Assembly (NCBI RefSeq): GCF_042433955.1
Contig: NZ_JBHLUH010000105.1
Location: 1-64,000, forward strand
Direction of reading: 5' to 3'
Length of the DNA: 64,000 nucleotides
Source: Phytohabitans kaempferiae
Lineage (GTDB): Bacteria; Actinomycetota; Actinomycetes; Mycobacteriales; Micromonosporaceae
Positions 50,911 to 57,660 of this stretch are shown one piece after another (the stretch's first letter is position 1; each line of letters opens with the position of its first letter). Below the pieces are notes generated by a model that saw only the letters and a list, made by a program, of their open reading frames with translations, had not been told where the DNA came from and ran no database searches. The translations under genes and the position numbers were made by a program.

Positions 50911-51153
50911 GCAGGCGTACCGGAACCGGCCTGGTACTGCTGGCCGTCAGCTCGGTTGGCGAGCCGGGTACGGGCTGTCCGAGATGATCCACGACGAATG
51001 CCAGATCCGTGGCGTCGACGCCCAGCGCGGGCCCCTCGGGCCGCCACACCACCACGCAGCCACCCAAACAAGCCCGACCGTTGGAACGACTGCAACCACA
51101 ATCATCCCGCCTCCGCCGGGAGCTACCGCCCGCCCTCACGGTTCACTTTCGGA

Positions 51154-51873
51154 TTAGCCGAGCGGGTAGCGCAGGCGTGGTGTGTCGGCGATGAGTTGGC
51201 GGGTGTGCGGGTGCTGCGGTCTGGTCAGTAGGTCCGCTGCCTGGGCGTGCTCGATCACGCGGCCGCCGTCGAGTACGAGCACGCGGTCGCAGAGTGCGGT
51301 GACGACGGTGATGTCGTGGGAGATGAACAGGTAGGCCAGGCCGCGGTCGTGGCGGATAGCGCGTAGCAGGTCGAGGATCTGTGCCTGGGCGGGCAGGTCG
51401 AGGGCGGAGAGCGGTTCGTCGAGAACCAGGAGTCGGGGGTCGGGGACGAGCGCACGGGCGATGCAGACTCGCTGGCACTGGCCGGTGGACAGTTCGTGGG
51501 GATACCGGTCGAGCAGGGCGGGGTCGAGGCCGACCTGGGTGAGCAGGTCGCCGCCCGGTTCGGGGAGGCGGAAGTTGTGGGCCGGCTCGCGCAGGCAGCG
51601 GCGTACCGTCCATCGTGGATTGAGGCTGGTGCGCGGGTCCTGGAAGACGATCTGAACGGCATGTCGTGGGGTGCGGCGGATCGGCGTTCCGTCGAAGGCG
51701 ATGGTGCCGCGCGTGGGGTGTTCCTGGCCGGCCAGGCAGCGGGCGATGGTGCTTTTGCCGGCGCCGGAGGTGCCGACCAGGCCGACCGCTTCGCCTGCGC
51801 CGATGTCGAAGGTGACGCCGGTGAGCACCGGCGTCTTTCCGTACACTTTGGAGAGTTCATCAACCCGTAGCAC
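51154..51873 (-). CDS. ABC importer ATPase, NikE/DppF type (D)
   Basis: This 239-residue ATPase has Walker A GTSGAGKS, VQIVFQDPRTSLNPRWTVRR, Walker B LLVLDEPLSALD and LFISHDITVV. The signature reads LSTGQCQRVCIARAL with T in place of the second G, seen in some NikE-like proteins. It is shorter than usual and has no C-terminal extension. It starts inside the end of the fused permease-ATPase gene (14-base overlap), as GTG 51873, and is the last gene of the B12-controlled operon. Confidence 0.85.
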   Translation of the reverse strand: MLRVDELSKVYGKTPVLTGVTFDIGAGEAVGLVGTSGAGKSTIARCLAGQEHPTRGTIAFDGTPIRRTPRHAVQIVFQDPRTSLNPRWTVRRCLREPAHNFRLPEPGGDLLTQVGLDPALLDRYPHELSTGQCQRVCIARALVPDPRLLVLDEPLSALDLPAQAQILDLLRAIRHDRGLAYLFISHDITVVTALCDRVLVLDGGRVIEHAQAADLLTRPQHPHTRQLIADTPRLRYPLG

Positions 51874-53611
51874 GTGCCTGCCGATCGTCGGTGGGGAGCG
51901 CGGCGAGGAGCCGGCGGGTGTAGGGGTGCGTCGGCGCGGTGAACAGCGTCCGGGCGTCGGCGTCTTCGGCGACGGCTCCCTGGTGGAGCACGACGACTCG
52001 TTCGGCGACCTGGGAGACAAGCCGCAGGTCGTGGGAGATGAAGAGCAGGCCGATGCCGAGTTCTTCGCGGAGCCGGGCGAGTTCGTCGAGGATCCGGGCC
52101 TGGGTGCTGACGTCCAGGGCGGTGGTCGGCTCGTCGCAGACGAGGAGGCTGGGTCGGTTGACGACAGCGGTGGCGATGGCGACACGCTGCCGCATGCCCC
52201 CGCTGAGCTGGTGGGGGTATGCGTCAAGGCAGCGGGGCGGCAGCCGCACGAGTTCCAGCGCGGCGCGGGCGCGGGCGCGGGCCTCGGCGCGGGAGACCCG
52301 GTGGTGGGCGCGGACCGCCTCGGCGACCTGTGTACCGACGGTCAGCACCGGGTTGAGCGCGTTGAGCGGGTCCTGGGACACCAGTCCGACGTGCCTGCCG
52401 CGTACCTGCCGCCAGTCATCGCCGTCCCAGCCTGCGGTGTCGTGGCCGAGCACGGTGACGGTGCCGGAGTCCACCCGTAGCGGCGGCCGGAGCAGCCCGA
52501 GCAGCGTGGCGGCGAGGGTGGACTTGCCGGAGCCGCTCTGGCCGACCAGCCCGACCGTCTGGCCGGCCGACAGCCGCAAGGTGACGCCGGCGAGGATCGG
52601 CGTATTGCCCGCGCTGACGTGTACGCCGTCGAGGCGGGCGAGCTCCACCGTATCCACCGAGGTGGACGCGGCGCGGGCGTGGCGTTTGATCGCGGTGGCC
52701 CGCTGCCGCCGCGCCGCGTGCCGCTCGCCCCGCCGCCACGGCGGTGTCCACACCGGACGCTGGGGCAGGCGGGGGAGGCGGGGTTCGAGGGCGTCGCGGA
52801 CGGCGTCGCCGAGGTAGTTGACCGCGAGCACGACAAGGAAGATGGCCAGGCCGGGGGCGAGGAACATCCACGGCGCGTCCTCGATGTACGGGCGGGCCTC
52901 GTTGAGCATCGCGCCCCATTCGGGGGCCGGCGGGCGCACTCCGAGGCCGAGGAAGGAGAGGCCGGCGATGGCGAGGATGACCTCGCCGACGTCCACCACG
53001 GCCAGCACCAGCACGGGGCCGGTGATCGCGCCGGCGACGTGGGTACGCACGATCCGCCACCACGGGGTCCCTGCGCAGCGGGCGGCCTGCACGTACCCCT
53101 CGTCCCGGATCTGCAGCGCGTAGCCGCGGACCAGGCGGGCGTAGCCGGGCCAGGAGACCAGCGAGACGGCCAGGACCACGCCGGCCACGCCACCGCCGAG
53201 CAGCGCGGCGAGGGCGATGGCCAGTACCAGGCGGGGGAAGGCCAACAGCACGTCCAGCAGGCGGGTGACGGCGAGGTCGAGCGGGCCGCCCACGTACCCG
53301 CAGACAGCGCCGACCGCGGCCCCGACCGTCACGATCACCGTGACCGCGACAGCGGCCGTGGCCAGCGACACGCGCCCGCCGTACAGCACGCGGGTGAGCA
53401 CGTCCCGCCCGAACGCGTCGGTGCCGAACGGATGCTCCAGCGACGGCGGCAGGCTGGCCTGGAGGTAGTCGACGGCGGTCGGGTCGGCCGGTGCGATCCA
53501 CGGTGCTGCCACGCAGACCGCGACGACCGCGAGCAGCAGCGCCATCGCCGCGCCGGCCAGCCGGTCGACACTGGGGATCGCCCGCAGCCGCAGCGCGGTA
53601 CGGCCGGTCAC
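51860..53611 (-). CDS. Fused NikC/DppC-type permease and NikD/DppD-type ATPase (D)
   Basis: The 583 residues hold a permease (about 1-280: HPFGTDAFGRDVLTRVLYGG, FLGLGVRPPAPEWGAMLNEA) and, after a basic linker of some 50 residues, an ATPase (GQSGSGKS, LSGGMRQRVAIATAV, LLVCDEPTTALD, LLFISHDLRLVSQV). It lacks the cysteine-rich tail of fusions A and B, and its sequence is clearly distinct from them. It overlaps both neighbours, so the whole D operon is tightly coupled. Confidence 0.9.
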   Translation of the reverse strand: MTGRTALRLRAIPSVDRLAGAAMALLLAVVAVCVAAPWIAPADPTAVDYLQASLPPSLEHPFGTDAFGRDVLTRVLYGGRVSLATAAVAVTVIVTVGAAVGAVCGYVGGPLDLAVTRLLDVLLAFPRLVLAIALAALLGGGVAGVVLAVSLVSWPGYARLVRGYALQIRDEGYVQAARCAGTPWWRIVRTHVAGAITGPVLVLAVVDVGEVILAIAGLSFLGLGVRPPAPEWGAMLNEARPYIEDAPWMFLAPGLAIFLVVLAVNYLGDAVRDALEPRLPRLPQRPVWTPPWRRGERHAARRQRATAIKRHARAASTSVDTVELARLDGVHVSAGNTPILAGVTLRLSAGQTVGLVGQSGSGKSTLAATLLGLLRPPLRVDSGTVTVLGHDTAGWDGDDWRQVRGRHVGLVSQDPLNALNPVLTVGTQVAEAVRAHHRVSRAEARARARAALELVRLPPRCLDAYPHQLSGGMRQRVAIATAVVNRPSLLVCDEPTTALDVSTQARILDELARLREELGIGLLFISHDLRLVSQVAERVVVLHQGAVAEDADARTLFTAPTHPYTRRLLAALPTDDRQARATG

Positions 53612-54564
53612 GCGCGAACGCCCTCGACCCGCACCCGCGGGTCCGCGAAGCGGTAGGCGATGTCGACCGCGAGGTTGACCACCACGTACAGCACCGACAT
53701 GGCCAGGACGAACGCCTGGATGACCGGGTAGTCGCGGCTGGCGATGGCGTCCACGATGTACCGCCCGACGCCTGGCCAGGAGAAGACGGTCTCGACGATC
53801 ACCGCGCCGCCGAGCAGGCCGCCCACGACGAGACCGGTGTTGGTGAGCACCGGCAGCAGCGCGTTGCGCAGGGCGTGCCGCAGCAGCACCGCCCGCCAGC
53901 GCAGCCCTTTCGCCTCTGCGGTCACGATGTACGGCTGGGACAACGCATCGAGCAACGCGGCCCGCAGCAGCCGGGACACGCCGGCGGCGAGCCCGAGCCC
54001 GAGCGTGACCGCCGGCAGCACCAGGTGCGCCGGCGTGCCCCGGCCGAACGTGGGCAGCCAGCCGAGGCGGGCTGAGAAGCCGTACATGAGCAGCAGACCG
54101 AGCAGGAACCCGGGCACCGAGACGCCGACCAGCGCGAGCAGCCGGGCCAGCCGGTCAGCGGCGGTGCCATGGTGGGCCGCGCCGACGATGCCGGTCGGCA
54201 CGGCGACCACGACCATGACGGCGAACGCCGCCGCGGCGAGTTCGAGCGTTGCGGGCAGGCGCAGCAGCAGCTCGTCCAGGACGGGGCCGCCGCTGCGCAG
54301 CGAGGTGCCCAGGTTACCGGTGGCCACGTCGCTAAGCCACTGCGCGTACTGCACCGGGTAGGGGCGGTCCAGGCCGAGGTCGGCCCGCAGCGTCGCCAGA
54401 TCCTGCTCCAGCCGGCTGATGTCCGCACCGGGCTCCACCATCGACAGCAGGATCGCGTGGCTCGGGTCGCCCGGGATGAACCGCACCATGGCGAAGACGA
54501 CGACGCTGATACCGAGCAGCACCGGCACGGTGACGGCGAGCCGGAGCCCGATGTACCGCAGCAT
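53608..54564 (-). CDS. ABC importer permease, NikB/DppB type (D)
   Basis: This 318-residue protein begins RYIGLRLAVTVPVLLGISVV. The family's MVRFIPGDPSHAILLSM, LGLDRPYPVQYAQWLSDVAT and coupling loop TAEAKGLRWRAVLLRHALRN are present. The start shares one base with the binding-protein stop (TGATG), and the end overlaps the fused permease by four bases. It forms the membrane channel with that fusion. Confidence 0.9.
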   Translation of the reverse strand: MLRYIGLRLAVTVPVLLGISVVVFAMVRFIPGDPSHAILLSMVEPGADISRLEQDLATLRADLGLDRPYPVQYAQWLSDVATGNLGTSLRSGGPVLDELLLRLPATLELAAAAFAVMVVVAVPTGIVGAAHHGTAADRLARLLALVGVSVPGFLLGLLLMYGFSARLGWLPTFGRGTPAHLVLPAVTLGLGLAAGVSRLLRAALLDALSQPYIVTAEAKGLRWRAVLLRHALRNALLPVLTNTGLVVGGLLGGAVIVETVFSWPGVGRYIVDAIASRDYPVIQAFVLAMSVLYVVVNLAVDIAYRFADPRVRVEGVRA

Positions 54565-56114
54565 CAGCCGGCGATCCACATCGACGGCCGGACCCACCGG
54601 GCGAGGTTGGGATCCACCCCGCGCACGCCAGTCGAGTACGCGGCCGCCCACTGGGTGGAGGCGTACAGGTAGATCAGCGCCACGTCGTCGTGCACGATCT
54701 GCTGCACCCGTTTGGCGAGCTCGTGCTGCCGCCCCGGGGCGAACTCCGTGCCGAGCTCGTCCACCAGCCGGTCCACGATGGGGTTCGCGTAGCCGCCGTA
54801 GTTGGAGACGACACCGGAACGGTAGAACGAGCGCAGTTGCCCGGGGATGTCGCCGGTCGCCGAGCCGCACGAGCAGTACGTGGCGATCTCGAAGTCGCCG
54901 TCGAGCATCATCTGGTTGGACGCGGTCGTCTCGACCGGCTCCAACTGCGTGGAGATCCCGATCCGCTTCCACTGGCTTTGCAGCGCGATCGCCAGCGGCT
55001 GAAACACCGTGTATGTGAGGATCCGCAAGTGCAGCCGCTGACCGTCCTTGGCCCGTACGCCGTCCGGGCCAGGCCGCCAGCCAGCCTCGTCCAGCAGCCG
55101 CGCCGCGGCCGCCAGGTCCGTGGTGGTGCCGGTGTCGATCGCGTACGGCAGGCCAGCCGGGAAGTGGCCAGTGGCCGCAGCGGCGAAGCCGTGGTTGAGC
55201 CCGTCGATCAGCTCGGTGCGGTCGGCGGCCAGGTCGAGCGCCCGGCGGACGGCCAGATCGCGCAGGGCCGGCACCTTGGCCATGTTCAGCCAGATGTTGC
55301 GAGTGGTGGGCGCCGGCGCATACACGGTGAAGCGGTCCTTGTTCCGCTCGTACTGTAGCCGCTGGTCGATCTCCACATTGAACTCCGCGTCGGCGTCGCC
55401 GCCGCGCAGCGCCAGCATCCGGGTCTGCGGGTCGGTGCCGAGCCGCGCCTCGATACGCCGCAGGCTCGGCTGCCCCGCCGGCGGCTTGCCCCAGTAGCCC
55501 GGGTTGGCCTCCGCGACGAGGGTCTCGCCGGGCACGAACTGAACCGGCTTCATGAACCCGGTCAGGTCAGGCTCGGCGCCGAACGCGTCGCCGCGCCGGT
55601 CCGCCTCGGCCGCGTTGTGCACCGCGTACGTGGCCAACCGGAAGGGGACGCTCGGATCCGGGCTGCCCGTGGTGATCCGCAGCCGGTCCGAGGCCACCGC
55701 GGCGAACGTCATCACACCGAGCGCGGACTTCGCACGCGGGTTCTTGGCCCGATGTCGTTCGAACGAGGCCACGACAGCGGTCGCGTCGACCCGTGTGCCG
55801 CTCCAGAACGTGACACCCGCCCGCAGGTCGAACTCCCACACGGTCGGCTCGACCGACCGCCACGCCGTCGCCAGGCCGGCCGCGAGCGTGCCATCGTCGC
55901 GCAGGACGACCAGCGGCTCGCCCAGCCCGTTCTCCAAGATCCGCTGCGCATCGATGTGCACCGGATCCAGCGAACGCGGCATGTTAATGGTCAGCAGGCG
56001 CAACACCTGCTCAGCCGCCGGCCCGTCGCCAGCGGCGCGCGGTCCACCCGCGCAAGAGGTCAGCACCAACGACACGGCAACCGCGGCAGCGGCCAGCCAG
56101 CGGCGGCGTTTCAT
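54564..56114 (-). CDS. ABC importer substrate-binding lipoprotein, NikA-like, under B12 riboswitch (D)
   Basis: This 516-residue protein has a lipoprotein leader with Cys21 in LVLTSCAGG. Its family-5 fold resembles NikA-type proteins (LTINMPRSLDPVHIDAQRIL, FDLRAGVTFWSGTRVDATAV). An unusual cysteine pair, YCSCGSATGDIPGQ, lies near residue 425. No ribosome-binding site precedes the ATG at 56114; a seven-codon open frame ends in the overlapping ATGA. With permeases and ATPases it forms a complete importer. The cobalamin riboswitch upstream makes cobalt, a cobalt chelate or a corrinoid-related ligand the best guess; nickel is the alternative. Confidence 0.85.
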   Translation of the reverse strand: MKRRRWLAAAAVAVSLVLTSCAGGPRAAGDGPAAEQVLRLLTINMPRSLDPVHIDAQRILENGLGEPLVVLRDDGTLAAGLATAWRSVEPTVWEFDLRAGVTFWSGTRVDATAVVASFERHRAKNPRAKSALGVMTFAAVASDRLRITTGSPDPSVPFRLATYAVHNAAEADRRGDAFGAEPDLTGFMKPVQFVPGETLVAEANPGYWGKPPAGQPSLRRIEARLGTDPQTRMLALRGGDADAEFNVEIDQRLQYERNKDRFTVYAPAPTTRNIWLNMAKVPALRDLAVRRALDLAADRTELIDGLNHGFAAAATGHFPAGLPYAIDTGTTTDLAAAARLLDEAGWRPGPDGVRAKDGQRLHLRILTYTVFQPLAIALQSQWKRIGISTQLEPVETTASNQMMLDGDFEIATYCSCGSATGDIPGQLRSFYRSGVVSNYGGYANPIVDRLVDELGTEFAPGRQHELAKRVQQIVHDDVALIYLYASTQWAAAYSTGVRGVDPNLARWVRPSMWIAG

Positions 56115-56134
56115 GGGCAGGGGGCATGCAGCAT
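56111..56134 (-). other. Seven-codon upstream open frame coupled to binding-protein start
   Basis: An ATG at 56134 opens a frame for MLHAPCP whose TGA overlaps the binding-protein ATG (ATGA). GGAAGG stands ten bases upstream (56145-56150). The binding-protein ATG itself has no such site, so ribosomes may reach it by termination and restart. Confidence 0.4.
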
Positions 56135-56166
56135 CGAAGATCCGCCTTCCAGCACCTCGTGGACAG

Positions 56167-56185
56167 GGCGTGCGTATCGCACGCC
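56167..56185 (-). other. 8-bp hairpin competing with riboswitch P1
   Basis: GGCGTGCG-ATA-CGCACGCC is a perfect hairpin directly after the aptamer. Its outer bases (56182-56185) are also needed for the aptamer's closing stem, so the two cannot form fully together. This looks like the expression platform. Confidence 0.6.
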
Positions 56186-56339
56186 GTGGCCGGTCTCCTG
56201 GCTGACGGGTTGTCGCGTCTCCGGCCGGCCTTCCCAGGCAGGCGCCCAGTGACCTCATGCATGACGAGGGCCAGAGACATCCCGATCACAGTGGCGAGGG
56301 CCGCGCCGGCATCACACCGGCTTCCCGAGCACCACGGCG
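56182..56339 (-). promoter_or_regulatory. Cobalamin (B12) riboswitch
   Basis: On the minus strand the RNA carries GGGAAGCCGGTGTGATGCCGG, the conserved aptamer core, followed by CGCCACTGTGATCGGG. About 80 bases later comes the B12 box AGCCAGGAGACCGGCC (56188-56203). An 8-bp closing stem pairs CGCCGTGG (56332-56339) with CCACGGCG (56182-56189). It lies between a terminator and the NikA-like operon, reading into it. Cobalamin riboswitches normally shut off B12 synthesis, B12 uptake or cobalt import genes when coenzyme B12 is plentiful. Confidence 0.93.
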
Positions 56340-56421
56340 CGGCCAGACTAACCCGCCATACCGAACCAGGTCACGTGTGGATCTCGTCACTGCCCGGCGG
56401 ACGCGCCCCGGACGGTGAGCC

Positions 56422-56465
56422 GCACGGGTGGCCATCGGTCGGAACCGGCCGATGGCCACCCGTGC
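56422..56465 (-). terminator. Long hairpin terminator
   Basis: GCACGGGTGGCCATCGG (56422-56438) pairs perfectly with 56449-56465 around a ten-base loop. It starts 13 bases after the stop of the membrane-protein gene at 56478 on the minus strand and separates that unit from the riboswitch operon. There is no clear T-run, as is usual in actinomycetes. Confidence 0.85.
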
Positions 56466-56477
56466 GTCGTGCGTCGG

Positions 56478-57200
56478 CTAGGTGAGTGGTGCGGGCCGGC
56501 CGGGCGGTAGGTCGAAGTCGTCGTTGCGCATGCGTAGCAGAGCCAGGCTGGCCCCGGCGAAGCCGAGGGCGGCGACGAGCAGGCCGATGCCGGAGGCGAC
56601 GTGGCCGGGCATGAACGGGTGGGTGAACCCGCCGACCGCGAGCGCGATGCCCGTCCAGGCCGGGGCTGCTTTGCTGCGCCATAGGGCCAGGCCGAGCAGC
56701 AGCAGGCCGAAGACGATACCGATGATGAACAGCAGGCCGCCCAGCGCGGCGGTTGGCTGTGACTCCAGTGCGTCCTGCAGCTTGGCCATGGTGGCCACGT
56801 CGAAGCCGTTCTTCACCGTGGTGTAGGCCAGTAGGTCGCCGCCTTGGTTGAGTGGGAAGCCGGCCAGCTGCCCGGTCAGTGCGAGCAGCGCGCCTGCGGT
56901 GGCGAGCCGGGGAGCGCCGCGCCGGGCCACCCAGGCGACCGCGAACGTGGCCGGGATCAGCAGCACCAGGAACGGCACGCCGAGGTACTGGATGACCTCG
57001 ACCCGGTCCAGATGGTCGGCGTACGCCGCGGCGGTCTGTTCGAAGGACGTTCCGCCGTCGACCGGACTGAGGATGTAGTACAGACCCATGCCGATCATCG
57101 GCAGCGGCGCGATGACAGCGAGTACGATCCGCCAGAACCCGCGCACGTCCCGCGGCGCCTGACGGGTCGGCGCCTTCGCGGTGCTGGTCTTCTCGCTCAT
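56478..57200 (-). CDS. Membrane protein of unknown function, six to seven helices
   Basis: This 240-residue protein has a charged cytoplasmic N-terminus (about 25 residues). Membrane segments follow around WRIVLAVIAPLPMIGMGLYY, LGVPFLVLLIPATFAVAWVA, the GALLALTGQ segment, LGGLLFIIGIVFGLLLLGLA and GIGLLVAALGFAGASLALLR. No catalytic motif is seen. It starts two bases after the next upstream gene stops, and both are divergent from a sensor kinase operon. A role in envelope sensing is only a guess. Confidence 0.75.
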   Translation of the reverse strand: MSEKTSTAKAPTRQAPRDVRGFWRIVLAVIAPLPMIGMGLYYILSPVDGGTSFEQTAAAYADHLDRVEVIQYLGVPFLVLLIPATFAVAWVARRGAPRLATAGALLALTGQLAGFPLNQGGDLLAYTTVKNGFDVATMAKLQDALESQPTAALGGLLFIIGIVFGLLLLGLALWRSKAAPAWTGIALAVGGFTHPFMPGHVASGIGLLVAALGFAGASLALLRMRNDDFDLPPGRPAPLT

Positions 57201-57202
57201 GG

Positions 57203-57550
57203 TCAGCTCACCGGCGCCGGGTTGGCCGGCCGGACCTTGGCGTACAGCAGCGCCAGACCCAGTCCGGCCGCGCTGAGCACGAGCCCGATGACGGCGCCGT
57301 CCCAGCTCTTGGCCAGTGCGATGACGGCGCTGGCGAGGTTGACCGCGCCGACGGCGATCACCGCCGGGGTGGCCCAGGCGGCCGACCGGAACAGGCCGAC
57401 AGCGGCGACGATGCCGGCCAGACCGAGCAGGCTGATCAGCCAGGCGACCGGTGTGGGCAGGCCGATACCGCCGTCGTCGACGGCGATGGGCAGGTTGAGC
57501 AGTGACATGACGATGGTCGCGACGCCGGCGGCGTAGCGGAGGGTTCTCAT
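57203..57550 (-). CDS. Small four-helix membrane protein
   Basis: The 115 residues contain four predicted membrane helices (AAGVATIVMSLLNLPIAV, VAWLISLLGLAGIVAAVGLF, TPAVIAVGAVNLASAVIAL, GAVIGLVLSAAGLGLALLYA) with short loops. I do not recognise the family. It is the first gene of a two-gene unit with the membrane protein at 56478. An inverted repeat (57560-57583) lies ten bases upstream of its start. Confidence 0.75.
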   Translation of the reverse strand: MRTLRYAAGVATIVMSLLNLPIAVDDGGIGLPTPVAWLISLLGLAGIVAAVGLFRSAAWATPAVIAVGAVNLASAVIALAKSWDGAVIGLVLSAAGLGLALLYAKVRPANPAPVS

Positions 57551-57559
57551 GACGGTCTC

Positions 57560-57583
57560 CCTTGTCCGTGTAGTGGGACAAGG
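57560..57583. promoter_or_regulatory. Inverted repeat upstream of small membrane-protein gene
   Basis: CCTTGTCC (57560-57567) and GGACAAGG (57576-57583) form a perfect inverted repeat with an eight-base spacer. It lies between the divergent membrane-protein and sensor-kinase units. NarL-type response regulators bind such inverted heptamers, so the adjacent regulator is a candidate. Confidence 0.5.
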
Positions 57584-57660
57584 TTGGGGGTGGCCGCGTT
57601 CACTGGCCCAGGGCTGCGGATCCCGCGTCGCCGGGGCGGCTTCCCGGGCGATCGGGAAGG

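Noticed and set aside
51154..56114. Naming the D importer as a nickel transporter.
   Set aside because: NikA-like similarity alone is weak evidence; the cobalamin riboswitch argues for cobalt or a corrinoid-related ligand.
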